Shown: positions 8,070 through 17,481 of the stretch, piece after piece
How the letters are laid out: every line of letters starts with the position of its first letter
Numbering within the stretch: position 1 is the stretch's first letter
Origin: Gordonia bronchialis DSM 43247
Lineage (GTDB): Bacteria > Actinomycetota > Actinomycetes > Mycobacteriales > Mycobacteriaceae
Length of the DNA: 64,000 bases
Direction of reading: 5' to 3'
Assembly: GCF_000024785.1 (NCBI RefSeq)
Contig: NC_013441.1
Span: 4,650,001 to 4,714,000, forward strand
The notes under the pieces: model-generated
Database searches by the model: none
The model's input: the letters and a program-made list of their open reading frames with translations, nothing else
Told to the model about the DNA's origin: nothing
Position numbers and translations under genes: made by a program

Positions 8070-9449
8070 ATGGTCGGGGTTCAGGTGGGGTGGCGGCGCA
8101 TCGTCGTCGCGGGGGTGTCGATGGCGTTGGCTCTGTCGATCGCGCTGACGGCCGGCGAGCGGGGTTTCACCGCTGCCGCCGCACCGAAGAGCGACCGTCC
8201 GGCCGCTCCGACGGAGTGCGTCGGCTCGCGGTTCGCGACGCTCGGTGCCGTCTACGACGCCGTCTTCGACTCCTTCCTGCCGATGATGCCCGCCCAGATC
8301 CGTGATCGGTCGGCGGCCATCAAGGCACGAGCGCATCGGGATATGGGCGCGCTGCGGATCTCGACGCTGGCGGTGTCGGCACATCCCTACGATCTGGGTG
8401 CCGACGACCGCGATCCGATCATGAAGTACCGGGACCCGATCTCGCAGTGGATCGTCACCCAGCTGGTGAACGTCCGCGACGGCCGCGAGGGTCAGGCCAT
8501 CACGGTGGAGAATCTCACGGTGGCGCAGGCGGTGGAGACCGTGTGGCTGTATCTCTATGTGACGGTGATGGTTCCGCTGACGATCGCACGTCGGACCATC
8601 CCGTCCATCGCGACCATCGCCGGGCCGCTGACCGTGGGCACGCTCATCTCGCTGCCGATCTTCCTGGGCGTGTACGGTGCCACCGCGCTCTACACCAACC
8701 TCAGCCAGAAGCTCGTGTCCGCATGCATCGTGTCGGTGACCGCGTCGCAGAAACGCAACGCGGGCAAGCCGATCAAGGATTTGCGATTCGCCAACTCGGT
8801 GCCGGCGATCGTTCGGGACATCGCGTCACAGGTGTCCGTCGCCGACGCCGACTCCTGCCGGCCAGTCGGCGATCTCCCGGTGTCGCGGATCGTCGACCGC
8901 ACCTCCCGTTACCTGCAGGCCATCACCCGCGACGCCGCCGCCGACCGTCAGATCGCCGATCTCACCGGCCGCGTTCAGCACTTCCTGCGTTCACATCGTA
9001 TGCACCACAACCTGATTCCCGCCGATCCGGCCGACTTCTCCAGCGGCGAGGGTGCGCTCTCACAGATCGGCAACTTCCTCATCCCCTACGTCGGTGGCGC
9101 ACCCCTCGACATCGCGATCGGGCTCAATCACAATCTGCGCGAAGGACATATCGGCGAGACCGTGCCGATGTCGGATCTCACCGTCACCAAGAGTCTGACC
9201 GCCGCCTACTACACCTACGCATTGACCGCCCACATGGTGGAGCTGGTGTGGCGCTACGGCGCCTCCGACCCCACGGCCTCCCTGATCAACTCCCTGGTCC
9301 CGGGCCTCGGCGTCACCGCCGACATGATCCCCCGCAGTACCGGAATCCTAGGCGCCCCAAACCTTTACGGGCTCGTCGTCTACCACAACGTCCTGCGTTC
9401 GCTCTGCCTGACCGAGGATCGCCGCCCGGCTTCGACGCCGCGCTGGTAG
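8070..9449 (+). CDS. Secreted protein of unknown function
   Basis: This 459-aa protein has an N-terminal export signal: Arg-containing start, hydrophobic '[18 protein letters not shown]', and Ala-rich cleavage region near residue 38. Two further hydrophobic stretches occur near '[15 protein letters not shown]' and '[20 protein letters not shown]', so it may be membrane-associated after export. A GGGGAGAG ribosome site lies 5 bases before the ATG. I do not recognise the family. It diverges from dcd across 197 bp. A periplasmic or cell-envelope role is likely because of the signal. Confidence 0.8.
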   Translation: MVGVQVGWRRIVVAGVSMALALSIALTAGERGFTAAAAPKSDRPAAPTECVGSRFATLGAVYDAVFDSFLPMMPAQIRDRSAAIKARAHRDMGALRISTLAVSAHPYDLGADDRDPIMKYRDPISQWIVTQLVNVRDGREGQAITVENLTVAQAVETVWLYLYVTVMVPLTIARRTIPSIATIAGPLTVGTLISLPIFLGVYGATALYTNLSQKLVSACIVSVTASQKRNAGKPIKDLRFANSVPAIVRDIASQVSVADADSCRPVGDLPVSRIVDRTSRYLQAITRDAAADRQIADLTGRVQHFLRSHRMHHNLIPADPADFSSGEGALSQIGNFLIPYVGGAPLDIAIGLNHNLREGHIGETVPMSDLTVTKSLTAAYYTYALTAHMVELVWRYGASDPTASLINSLVPGLGVTADMIPRSTGILGAPNLYGLVVYHNVLRSLCLTEDRRPASTPRW

Positions 9450-9459
9450 GCCGCCAGCG

Positions 9460-9536
9460 GGTTGAGCCGCAACCAACCCATTAGCTGGTTGAGCCGCGAC
9501 GGTCGAGCGCAGCGAGACCGCCGCGCGTCGAAATCA
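9460..9536. repeat. Double copy of the GGTTGAG intergenic repeat
   Basis: Two GGTTGAG starts (9460 and 9487) lead into a GGTCGAGCGCAGCGAGACC core and a GTCGAAATC end at about 9536. They fill much of the space between the secreted protein and the DUF222/HNH gene. The block resembles the one at 3036-3083 and carries no open frame of interest. Confidence 0.6.
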
Positions 9537-9646
9537 AGCCGCAATAACCATCGAAACCTACCCCGACCAGCAGCTCAGGAATTGTCGGACCCCCTTCGTA
9601 CTATGGGCACAAAGGTTCGAAGAGAACCCCAACACCCTCGGGGGAG

Positions 9647-11386
9647 GTGACCACCACGACCACACCAGCACCGGCAACCGAACCAGCACCGGCAGCCGCG
9701 GGATCACCATCAACCACCCCCTGGGCCGCGTTGCCACCCGAACTGCTCAACCACATCGACCCCGCCTACCCCCACGAAGACGACATGGTCGCCCTCCTCG
9801 GCGGCCTGGCCGAACAACGCCGCGGCCAGGCCTACCTCGCCTGGACCCAATACCAAACACTGGGCGTGCTCTACGACCGGTTGGTCGCCGCCCGCGAAGA
9901 CCGCGACGGCCTCCTCGTCGACGGCTTCGCCGACGCCGTGGCCCACCTCTGCGGCGTCTACGCCATCAGCCACTTTCGCGCCCAAGAACTCCTCAACGAC
10001 GCCATCGCCCTGCGCGACCGCCTCCCCGACACCTTCACCTGCCTACGCGACGGCATCATCACCGCCGACCAAGCCCACCTCATCATCACCCGCACCGACC
10101 TCCTCGAAGTCGACAACCCCCACACCCCCCACATCGACACCGACATCGCCACCACACTGCGCGGCACAACCGGCACCTGGAAACGCGCCCGCCTACGCGA
10201 CATGACCGACCGCATGATCTTCCGCCACGACCCCACCCTCATCCGCGAACGCCGCAAAGACGCCCTCGCAGGTCGCGGCGTCTGGACCGACAACCGCGGC
10301 GACGGCACCGCCACCCTCACCGCCGCCATGTCCGCCGAAAACATCCGCCTCGCCGACGCCGCCATCACCGCCCTGGCGAAGTCGGCCTGCGACCACGACG
10401 ACCGCACCCACCAACAACGCCGCGCCGACGCGGCCTTCGCCCTACTCACCGGCACCCGGTTCGAATGCCACTGCCGACGCGACGACTGCACCGCCGTCAT
10501 CCCCGACCCCGAGACCATCCCGCCCGCCGACCCCACCATCGTCATCCACGTCGTCTGCAACCAAGCCGCCCTCACCCCACCCCACAACCAACCCGACGCA
10601 GGCGAACAGACCGACAGCGAGCAGACCGACAGCGACCAGCAAGCCGACAGCGGCACCGGCGACGCCGACACCGATACCGAGGTGGAGATCGGTATCGGGT
10701 TCATGGACGGACACGGCATCATCTCCGACGACCATGTCCGTGACCTCGCCCAACGCCCCGACGCCGTCATCCGACCCCTCGTCCCCGACGGCACCCCCAC
10801 CAACGACGACGGCACCGTCACGCTGCCCGCCCATCAACCCGCCGACCCCTACCGGCCCTCCACCGCATTGGATGAAGACGTCCGGATCCGCGATGGTTAC
10901 TGCGCTGATGCTGGCTGCGAACGCTCCGCCTGGACCGCCGACCTCGACCACGTCACCGAGTACGACCACCACCACCCGCATGAGGGTGGACAAACCACCG
11001 AGGCCAACCTCAACGCCAAATGCCGATTCGGGCATATCCAGAAAACCTTCGGCGACTGGACCGACGACCAATACCGCGACCCCACCACCGGCCGACTGGT
11101 CACCCGCTACATCACCCCGTCGGGCTACATCATCGACGGGGACGCCGAAACCTTCGAAGACACCTTCCCCGGCCTACGCCGCATCATCTTCCGCCCACCC
11201 GACACCCCCACCCGACGCCAACGCCGCCGCAAACACTTCGACGACCACACCCGCATCAACCCCACCCGACGCGCCGGCACCCGCGCCGCAAACAAACACG
11301 CCCGCCGCCGCGCCGAACGCCACCGCAACCGCAGCCGCCACAACCACGACCACAACCACAACCACAACGGCGACCCACCCTTCTAA
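9647..11386 (+). CDS. DUF222 / HNH endonuclease-signature protein (13E12 repeat family)
   Basis: The GTG start overlaps a GGGGGAGG ribosome site, giving 579 aa. Residues about 20-330 form the DUF222 region, with 'PPELLNHIDPAYPHEDDMVA' and the 'CLRDGIITADQAHLII' segment. A Gln/Asp/Ser-rich acidic linker follows near 320-345. The HNH nuclease motif comes next: 'CADAGCERSAWTADLDHV', then His-rich 'TEYDHHHPHEGG' and 'NLNAKCRFGHIQKT'. The tail is Arg-rich and ends in a His/Asn/Asp repeat coded by tandem CACAAC hexamers (about 11338-11372). This family is multicopy in mycobacteria and Gordonia and is linked to repetitive DNA. Its biological role is unsettled, and some copies are recombination hot spots. 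Confidence 0.9.
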   Translation: MTTTTTPAPATEPAPAAAGSPSTTPWAALPPELLNHIDPAYPHEDDMVALLGGLAEQRRGQAYLAWTQYQTLGVLYDRLVAAREDRDGLLVDGFADAVAHLCGVYAISHFRAQELLNDAIALRDRLPDTFTCLRDGIITADQAHLIITRTDLLEVDNPHTPHIDTDIATTLRGTTGTWKRARLRDMTDRMIFRHDPTLIRERRKDALAGRGVWTDNRGDGTATLTAAMSAENIRLADAAITALAKSACDHDDRTHQQRRADAAFALLTGTRFECHCRRDDCTAVIPDPETIPPADPTIVIHVVCNQAALTPPHNQPDAGEQTDSEQTDSDQQADSGTGDADTDTEVEIGIGFMDGHGIISDDHVRDLAQRPDAVIRPLVPDGTPTNDDGTVTLPAHQPADPYRPSTALDEDVRIRDGYCADAGCERSAWTADLDHVTEYDHHHPHEGGQTTEANLNAKCRFGHIQKTFGDWTDDQYRDPTTGRLVTRYITPSGYIIDGDAETFEDTFPGLRRIIFRPPDTPTRRQRRRKHFDDHTRINPTRRAGTRAANKHARRRAERHRNRSRHNHDHNHNHNGDPPF

Positions 11387-11497
11387 CCCCCACCCACCAG
11401 GGCCACCCCACCAGCCGAAACACACACCCCGTGCCTCGGCAGTAGAACGCTGCCCGCGTTTGCTAGCATTGCCGACGCGGGTCTCACCGGCCCGCAC

Positions 11498-11571
11498 GCC
11501 GATGTAGTTCAATGGCAGAACATCAGCTTCCCAAGCTGAATACGCGGGTTCGATTCCCGTCATCGGCTCCA
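11498..11571 (+). tRNA. tRNA-Gly (anticodon CCC)
   Basis: All cloverleaf parts are present. The acceptor GCCGATG pairs with CATCGGC. The D stem is GTTC/GAAC. The anticodon stem TCAGC/GCTGA holds loop TTCCCAA with anticodon CCC, reading GGG glycine codons. The T arm contains GGTTCGATTCC. Discriminator T and an encoded CCA end follow at 11568-11571. It sits alone between the DUF222/HNH gene and a hypothetical gene. No integrase or attachment-site duplication is visible beside it. Confidence 0.95.
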
Positions 11572-11654
11572 CCATCACCGCAAGTAGAGCGGCTCTCGCA
11601 CCTTCTAGGTGACATTGATCGCTGGGCGCTCGTGCCGCTAACCGCAGACGCAAC

Positions 11655-11981
11655 TCATGCGGCGTCGCCCTCGGAAGGTAGTTGCGCGACACGATGTGCC
11701 GCGGCGGCCCGAATTTGCGCGACGCGATTGTCCATGCGCCATTGCGTACCTCTCGGGATGTCAACAAAGTGGTATGGACCCCGCGGTTGATGGCGCAGGC
11801 GGCCGAGTTTGACGTCGGTCCGGAGTGCATCAGAGATGGCCTTGGAGGGCCGGCCGTTGATGACAAGGTGTTGACGTTGAATTTCGGCAACGAGTTCGGG
11901 CACGGTCATCGTTCCCTCTCTGCGCAGGGCAAGGAGAAGGACATAACGCAGTTCGATGGTGCGCAGCGGAGATGGAGCCAT
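11655..11981 (-). CDS. Hypothetical protein, possible winged-helix fold
   Basis: The ATG at 11981 gives 108 aa. The sequence reads as one compact basic domain: 'LRTIELRYVLLLALRREG', 'MTVPELVAEIQRQHLVIN', 'SKAISDALRTDVKLGRL', 'RGPYHFVDIPRGTQWRM'. The helix-helix-helix-strand order with a 'S.AISDALR.D...GRL' recognition-like helix resembles a small winged helix, so DNA binding is possible. The frame stays open upstream to 12215 but that part does not look coding. No family assignment is made. Confidence 0.6.
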   Translation of the reverse strand: MAPSPLRTIELRYVLLLALRREGTMTVPELVAEIQRQHLVINGRPSKAISDALRTDVKLGRLRHQPRGPYHFVDIPRGTQWRMDNRVAQIRAAAAHRVAQLPSEGDAA

Positions 11982-12213
11982 GAGTCGAAGTTTCACACGG
12001 GCTACCGACAGTGGTTGCTGCAGAACGCTTGTCGCACAGACGCGGGCAGATAGGGTTTGTGGTCCATGGTTGGGGCCCTGTTGAGTCTCGATGACCAGAC
12101 CTGGCGGACCGAGTTCGATACACCCGCCGAACTGCCGATTCACCCCCGCCTCGATCGTCATCAAGGTAGCGGCCGACCATCCGGCCGCGCGACGATGGTT
12201 CGAGGAGGACACC

Positions 12214-12585
12214 ATGCACTACGCACTGCTACTGAACAACGCCGAACCCGAGCCGGGAGATGTCCCCGAGCAAGTCATCCGCGAGATGCAGGAGGCGATG
12301 GCCGCTTACACCGAGGCACTGCACTCGGCGGGGGTCTTCGTCGCCGCCGAGATCATGGAGCCGATCGCTCAGACCAAGACGGTGACCCGCCGCGACGGTG
12401 AACTGCGCGTCCAGGACGGACCGTTCGCCGAGACGCGCGAATCACTCGCCGGCGTCTTCGTCATCGACGTGCCCGACGAGGACGCCGCATTGGCCTGGGC
12501 GGAACGGCATCCCGCCACGCAGTACGCCGTCCTCGAGGTACGACGCGTCGCCGCATCGTGCGTGGACGGCTCCTGGGCGAGCTGA
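12214..12585 (+). CDS. YCII/DGPF-domain protein, partner of ECF sigma factor
   Basis: This 123-aa protein starts MHYALLLNN after a GAGGAG ribosome site. It shows the YCII-like signature of DGPF-domain proteins: 'RVQDGPFAETRESLAGVFVIDV' residues (ending 'AGVFVIDV') and 'AERHPATQYAVLEVR'. Its stop codon overlaps the start of the next gene (TGATG), a sigma factor of the ECF42 type. DGPF proteins are regularly encoded beside ECF42 sigma factors and are thought to be functional partners. The biochemical role is unproven. Confidence 0.88.
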   Translation: MHYALLLNNAEPEPGDVPEQVIREMQEAMAAYTEALHSAGVFVAAEIMEPIAQTKTVTRRDGELRVQDGPFAETRESLAGVFVIDVPDEDAALAWAERHPATQYAVLEVRRVAASCVDGSWAS

Positions 12586-13811
12586 TGGCAGACACCGAGC
12601 AGGCGCGGGAGTCGGCCGAGGCCACGGCCCGCGCCTGCTATGGGCGGCTGCTGGCGATGCTGGTCGCCGAGAACCACGATGTCGCCGCCGCCGAAGACGC
12701 ACTCGCCGACGCCTTCGAACGCGCGCTACGGACCTGGCCGGTCGAGGGAATTCCGCAACGCCCCGAGGCATGGCTACTCACCGTGGCACGCAATCGTCGT
12801 CGCGACCTGTGGCGCTCCGCCGCCTGGCGGACGTCGGTCCCACTCGACCCACGGCTCGACGATCGGGCCGCCCAACCCGCCGACACCAGGGACCGTCGCC
12901 TCGAACTGCTCCTCGTCTGCGCACACGAGGCGATCCCGCCGGCGATGCGAACGCCGTTGATGCTGAACACGATCCTCGGCTACACCGCCGCGCAGATCGG
13001 GCTCGCCTTCGCCGTACCGCCGACCACGATGGCGTCGAGACTCGTGCGCGCCAAGAAGCAGATCAGGCGGGACCGCATTCCCTTCACCGTCCCCGATGAT
13101 CACGAACTGCCCGACAGACTCGCCCCGGTACTCGAAGCCATCTACGGCGCCTTCAGCATCGAGTGGCCGAATCTGTCGCGCGCCCGCCAGGCGCTCATCC
13201 TCGGGCTCGGCGAGGTCGTCGCCGACGTGGCGCCCGCAAGCGCCGAGGCGCACGGACTCGCCGCGTTCATGTGCCTGTCGAGCGCTCGCCTGGCCGCTCG
13301 GGCAGACGTCGACGGCCGGTATGTCCCACTGCCGCAACAAGACCCGACTTCCTGGGACACCGCACTGATCGCCCGCGGCCATTCCCATCTGCGTGCCGCG
13401 CACCGGATCGGCGAGGTCGGCCGCTTCCAGCTCGAAGCCGCCATCGCCGCCGTGCACTGCGCACGAACACCCGGCGGTGAGACCAATTGGCCGGCGCTCC
13501 GCCGACTACACGTCTCCCTGCAACGTCTGGCGCCGACCGTCGGCGGAGCCGTCGCCCTGGCGGCTGTCGTCGCGGAGACCGACGGGCCGGCGGCGGGCCT
13601 CGATCTCCTGAACCAGCTCGACGGTGCAGACCGGTATCAACCCGCATGGAGCACGCGCGCCAATCTGCTCGACCGTGTCGGTCGCGCAGACGACGCGGTC
13701 ACCGCCTACGAACGGGCCATTGCACTGTCGACGGATCAGTCCGACCGCGACCACTTGACCAAACGTCGAGACGAACTCGCCGCAGCACAAGCGGCTCAAT
13801 CGGACAGATGA
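12585..13811 (+). CDS. ECF42-type RNA polymerase sigma factor with C-terminal extension
   Basis: 408 aa. The ATG at 12585 shares its A with the TGA stop of the upstream DGPF gene. An N-terminal sigma-2 region ('LLAMLVAENHDVAAAEDALA', 'PEAWLLTVARNRRRDLWR') and a sigma-4 region ('MLNTILGYTAAQIGLAFAV', 'TTMASRLVRAKKQIRRDR') are followed by about 220 residues of helical, TPR-like sequence. This includes 'AYERAIALSTDQSDRDHL', the large C-terminal extension (DUF6596 type) that defines ECF42. No anti-sigma gene is adjacent, as expected for this group. The regulon is probably its own operon. Confidence 0.9.
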   Translation: MADTEQARESAEATARACYGRLLAMLVAENHDVAAAEDALADAFERALRTWPVEGIPQRPEAWLLTVARNRRRDLWRSAAWRTSVPLDPRLDDRAAQPADTRDRRLELLLVCAHEAIPPAMRTPLMLNTILGYTAAQIGLAFAVPPTTMASRLVRAKKQIRRDRIPFTVPDDHELPDRLAPVLEAIYGAFSIEWPNLSRARQALILGLGEVVADVAPASAEAHGLAAFMCLSSARLAARADVDGRYVPLPQQDPTSWDTALIARGHSHLRAAHRIGEVGRFQLEAAIAAVHCARTPGGETNWPALRRLHVSLQRLAPTVGGAVALAAVVAETDGPAAGLDLLNQLDGADRYQPAWSTRANLLDRVGRADDAVTAYERAIALSTDQSDRDHLTKRRDELAAAQAAQSDR

Positions 13812-13855
13812 CCCACCTTTCGCGGAGAGTCGGACGACGTACTACCGTGCACGAC

Positions 13856-14077
13856 ATGCGACTCCGAGTTCTTTTCGTCTCGACAGCCATTGCAGCGGGC
13901 ACCTTCGTCGGTCTCGTGGCCTCGACCTCTGCCCCCGCCGACGCCAGCACCCCGCGCCTTCACGGCGCCTGCTCGGTATCCGAGGTCGGCAAGTTCAGCT
14001 ATACGGCCAGCGGCCAGAAGGTGCGCTGCACCTCCACCGGCGCGACCGGCACCAAGTGGGTTCCGGTCGCGCGATAG
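13856..14077 (+). CDS. Small secreted protein, hypothetical
   Basis: 73 aa beginning MRLRVLFVSTAIAAG. A signal peptide runs to an Ala-x-Ala site near 'ADAS' (about residue 31). The mature part is about 42 residues and has two cysteines ('GACSVSEVG', 'VRCTSTGATG') that could form a disulphide, ending 'KWVPVAR'. A GTG three codons upstream (13847) is an alternative start. The function is unknown and the protein presumably sits in the envelope or medium. Confidence 0.65.
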   Translation: MRLRVLFVSTAIAAGTFVGLVASTSAPADASTPRLHGACSVSEVGKFSYTASGQKVRCTSTGATGTKWVPVAR

Positions 14078-14092
14078 CGCGTCCGAGCCGTC

Positions 14093-15025
14093 TCACCGCC
14101 GAAGCGGCGACGTGCGGTGGTCGTGGCTGGGCACGATAGCCACGCGCTCACGCACCGAATACAGGCGGTGCAGCGTCTCCCACGCGATGTCGCGTTCGGC
14201 GTCGGCAAGCATCCCCGGATAAGACGCCTTCTGTCGGAACCGGTCGATCTGGAGATGGCTCCATACGGCGTCGCCGGCGAGCAGGGTCGGACCGGATGCC
14301 GTCTGAGCCAGGATCCCGACGCTGGCAGGCGTGTGCCCGGGCAGGTCGACGAGGATCACCGACCGGTCGCCGAAGAGGTCGAGGCTGCGGGTGAAGGTCA
14401 GGATCGGTGGGCCGTCGAGGTCATAGAGCGTCACCGGCCGATCCCGGAGCGCGGGACGAACACCACCCTGCGGCGCGAGTCGCTCACCCATCATCCACGT
14501 GTGCTCCGGCCGATTCAGGTGCACCGGTAGGCCGGGAAGATCGAGCAGTCCCGCGACATGATCCCAGTGCAGATGGGTGGGCAGCGCGAAGTCGACCGCC
14601 GTCTCGTCGATCTCGGCGAGGACCAGTGCGCGCCGGATGTCGATGACGTCACGCCCAGGCGTGACGACGACGCGCAGGGCCCACGGCAACTCGGCAACCG
14701 CACGGCCGACGACGTCGACACAGACACCGGGGTCAACCAGGAAGGTCGCCTCGGGATGCCGGACGACGAAGGCGTTGATCAGATTGGCGGTCCGAATCGG
14801 CTGCCAGACACCCTCAGCGATCCCGGCGGTAGGGACCATGCGCGGTCGTTGGGGAAGCGTGATGATCTCGACGGTCGTGCTCGAATCGGGCAACCCGCGA
14901 TCGGTCAGAGAGGCCAGGAGGCGTTCGTCGGGTCGTCGCGGATGCGCGAGACCGACGGGTAGGCCGGCGAGGGCCCGGCAGCACGTGAGCAAACCCGGTC
15001 GGACGACCTCGTGGGCCTCGTTCAT
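14093..15025 (-). CDS. MBL-fold metallo-hydrolase
   Basis: 310 aa with the metallo-beta-lactamase motif 'THLHWDHVAGLLDL' (H151, H153, D155, H156). A later 'LPGHTPAS' carries the next His ligand, 'LLAGDAVWSH' the bridging Asp, and 'VPSHDHR' the C-terminal His. All metal ligands are present, so an active zinc hydrolase is expected, with a lactone, thioester or similar substrate. It follows the DszA/NtaA-like monooxygenase by 48 bp on the same strand and may be the last gene of that operon. Confidence 0.85.
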   Translation of the reverse strand: MNEAHEVVRPGLLTCCRALAGLPVGLAHPRRPDERLLASLTDRGLPDSSTTVEIITLPQRPRMVPTAGIAEGVWQPIRTANLINAFVVRHPEATFLVDPGVCVDVVGRAVAELPWALRVVVTPGRDVIDIRRALVLAEIDETAVDFALPTHLHWDHVAGLLDLPGLPVHLNRPEHTWMMGERLAPQGGVRPALRDRPVTLYDLDGPPILTFTRSLDLFGDRSVILVDLPGHTPASVGILAQTASGPTLLAGDAVWSHLQIDRFRQKASYPGMLADAERDIAWETLHRLYSVRERVAIVPSHDHRTSPLRR

Positions 15026-15073
15026 ACAAACATCATCCCTGCTTTCGCGGGATAGCCCCCTAAGCGAACCAGC

Positions 15074-16423
15074 TCAGCCCGCCCGCTCCACCCGCGACCG
15101 ATCCGGCACCCGATCCAACCCGAGGTGTCCGCGCAGCGTGGTGGCGGTGTACTCGTGTCGGAACAGGCCGCGCCTTCGCAGGATCGGAACCACGTGGTCG
15201 ACGAACAACTCCAGCCCCGATGGGAACACGTCGGGCATGAGGTTGAAGCCGTCGACGGCACCGGCGACAAACCATTCCTCGATGGCGTCGGCGAGTTGCT
15301 CGGGTGATCCGACGACCAGCCGATGCCAACTGATGACCCGCTCCAGGAGTTCGCGCACGGTGAGCCGCTCGCGGCGCGCAACGTTGACGACGATATCGCG
15401 GGCGCCCTGCGACCCGGGTGACGCGTGCGTACCGTCGATCAGCCACTGCGGCAGCGGTTCATCCCACTCGAGCTCACCCGGGTCGACGCCGAGCTGTCCG
15501 ACGAAATGGGCCAGACGACGCTCACCGGCGAGCGCGTTCAGCTCGTCGTTGCGGCGACGCGCCTCCTCCTCGGTGCTGCCCAGCACAAACGACAACCCCG
15601 GCATGATCCGCACCGCATCGCGTGGCCGCCCGTAACCGACACTGCGCCTTCGGATCTCCTCCGCATTGCGCAACGCGTCGGGGAGCGACGCCTGCGCGGC
15701 GAAGACGCCGTCGGCGTAGCGCGCGGCCAGATCCAGACCACTGCTCGAGCCACCGGCCTGGAACAGCACTGGATGTCCCTGCGGTCCGCGGGGCAGGGTC
15801 AGCGGCCCGTTGACGCGGAAGAACCGGCCGCGGTGCCCGATCGGGTTGATGGCACCCACCCGGCTGAACGCACCAGAGTGCTTGTCCCCCAATACCGCAT
15901 CGTCGTCCCAGGAATCCCACAGGGCGGTGACCACCTCGACGAATTCGGCCGCCCGGGCGTAGCGGTCGGCACGGCCGGGTGCCGCGTCGTCGCGTCCCGG
16001 TCCGCCGAAGTTGTCCCAGGCGTAGGGGTCCGAACTCGTCACCACGTTCCATGCCGCCCGACCCCGCGACAGGTGATCGAGCGTCGCGAACCGCCGCGCC
16101 AGATTGTAGGGCTCCTCGAAAGACGTCGACACCGTACCGATGAGGCCGAGATGGCTGGTCGCCGACGCCAGCGTCGACAGCAGCACGATCGGGTCGACGG
16201 CGAGCGGCGGCGCGGTCAGCGGTGCATCCGGAGGCTGGAACAGCGACGGCGAGTCGGCAAGGAAGATCGCATCCAGCGTGCCCCGCTCGGCGAGCTGCGC
16301 GATTCCGATCCAATAGGACGGGTCCACAAAGGAATTGGGATCGCTGTCCGGGAACTGCCAGGCCGCCGGGTGCATCCCATCGGAGAGGACATTGAGACCG
16401 AAGTGCAACTGCCGCTCGGTCAT
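15074..16423 (-). CDS. FMN-dependent monooxygenase, NtaA/SnaA/DszA type
   Basis: 449 aa, the length of this bacterial luciferase-like subgroup. Family segments are 'FGLNVLSDGMHPAAW', 'ERGTLDAIFLADSP', 'RRFATLDHLSRGRAAWNVVT', 'GHRGRFFRVNGPL' and 'PVLFQAGGSSSGLDLAARYA'. Members use FMNH2 from a separate reductase to attack organosulfur, aminopolycarboxylate or similar compounds. Its start overlaps by 4 bp the stop of a MetQ/NlpA-like binding protein, so uptake and oxidation of one substrate, perhaps an organosulfur compound, is a fair inference. No flavin reductase or ABC permease gene adjoins it. Confidence 0.9.
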   Translation of the reverse strand: MTERQLHFGLNVLSDGMHPAAWQFPDSDPNSFVDPSYWIGIAQLAERGTLDAIFLADSPSLFQPPDAPLTAPPLAVDPIVLLSTLASATSHLGLIGTVSTSFEEPYNLARRFATLDHLSRGRAAWNVVTSSDPYAWDNFGGPGRDDAAPGRADRYARAAEFVEVVTALWDSWDDDAVLGDKHSGAFSRVGAINPIGHRGRFFRVNGPLTLPRGPQGHPVLFQAGGSSSGLDLAARYADGVFAAQASLPDALRNAEEIRRRSVGYGRPRDAVRIMPGLSFVLGSTEEEARRRNDELNALAGERRLAHFVGQLGVDPGELEWDEPLPQWLIDGTHASPGSQGARDIVVNVARRERLTVRELLERVISWHRLVVGSPEQLADAIEEWFVAGAVDGFNLMPDVFPSGLELFVDHVVPILRRRGLFRHEYTATTLRGHLGLDRVPDRSRVERAG

Positions 16424-17373
16424 GCCGTCACCGGCTGCGCGGGCAGCGCCAGCTTCTTGACCTCCGGGTCGGTGGCGATGAACTGCTGTACCCGCGGGTC
16501 GTTGAAAGCCTTGATCAGGTTCTTGATGTTGTCGGTCCCCGTGTAGTCGCTTCCCACCGTGAGTATCGACGCGAACTCGTCGGGCGACTTCGGCGCAAAG
16601 ATCAGTTTGTCCTCCGGGACACCCGCTGCCAGAAAGCTTTCCGCATAGCCGACGATGGCGTCGAGGTCGGCGAGCGACCGCGGCTGAGCGCCGAAGTCGA
16701 GCAGCGTGAACTGCAGGTTCTTGGGGTTGGTTGCGATGTCGCGCTGGGTCAGCGCGGTGACGTCGGCACCGGGCCGCAGCGTGATGAGTCCCGCCTGCGC
16801 CAGATACCAGATCCCCTGGGCCTCATTGGCCGGGTCGGCGAGCAGGGAGATCTTCGCGTTCTGCGGAATGTCCTGGGGCGTCGCATATTTGTCCGACCAG
16901 ATGCCGAACACCCAGTGGAAGATCGGCCCGGTGCCCGCCTCCTCGTGAAAGTCGGGATTGGCGTCGAGCACCTGCTGTAGCCAGTGCCGGTGCTGAAAGA
17001 TGGTGCCCGCGTAGGTGCCGTCGCTGACGGCACGGTTGATCTGGTTGGAGTCACCGAGACCCACCGCTCCGACCTTGATGCCGTAGCCGCCGGCGATGTT
17101 GTTGCTGACATACTCGATGATCTTCTGCTCGGCGGGGTTGGAATCGAGGTAGACCACATTCAACGTGGCCCCGGCCGTCGTGTTCGCCGATTCGGAGCCG
17201 CCGGCGTTGCGGTAGATCACGAACCCGGCGACCAGTGCGGCGATCACCAACACACCCACGACCCACGGCCAGCGCTTGGGGCGGACGATGTCGAACCCGT
17301 TGGTGTTGGCATCCAGGGTGGTCGATGGCCCGGTGGTCGATTTCCCCGTGGTCTCCGGCGATGTCTGCGGCAT
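16420..17373 (-). CDS. MetQ/NlpA-family substrate-binding protein, membrane-anchored
   Basis: The ATG at 17373 has a good AGAGGAAG site and gives 317 aa. A cytoplasmic Thr/Ser-rich head of about 35 residues precedes one membrane helix ('WPWVVGVLVIAALVAGFVIY') instead of a lipobox. The rest is a NlpA/MetQ fold with 'FQHRHWLQQVLDANPDF', 'ISLLADPANEAQGIWYLAQA' and 'DPRVQQFIATDPEVKK'. MetQ proteins bind methionine or other small amino-acid-like ligands for an ABC importer. No MetN or MetI gene lies nearby, so the permease must be elsewhere. It overlaps the monooxygenase gene by ATGA. Confidence 0.87.
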   Translation of the reverse strand: MPQTSPETTGKSTTGPSTTLDANTNGFDIVRPKRWPWVVGVLVIAALVAGFVIYRNAGGSESANTTAGATLNVVYLDSNPAEQKIIEYVSNNIAGGYGIKVGAVGLGDSNQINRAVSDGTYAGTIFQHRHWLQQVLDANPDFHEEAGTGPIFHWVFGIWSDKYATPQDIPQNAKISLLADPANEAQGIWYLAQAGLITLRPGADVTALTQRDIATNPKNLQFTLLDFGAQPRSLADLDAIVGYAESFLAAGVPEDKLIFAPKSPDEFASILTVGSDYTGTDNIKNLIKAFNDPRVQQFIATDPEVKKLALPAQPVTA

Positions 17374-17481
17374 GGAACTTCCTCTGTGGTCGGGTAGCTC
17401 GAAGAATCCTGAACGAATCGTCCGCACACAGAAACCATTTGGATCAGACCAGGCAGAATGGACACGATGACCGCTTCGTCC

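Noticed and set aside
8070-9449. Polytopic transporter
   Set aside because: Only the signal and two weak hydrophobic stretches are present; the rest is soluble in character.
11498-11571. tRNA-Gly as an attachment site of an integrated element
   Set aside because: No integrase gene and no direct repeat of the tRNA 3' end were seen nearby.
11174-11890. Minus-strand frame containing 'MTGIEPAYSAWEADVLPLNY'
   Set aside because: That peptide is the antisense translation of the tRNA-Gly and its flank, a well-known false gene. The rest overlaps the DUF222/HNH gene in antisense.
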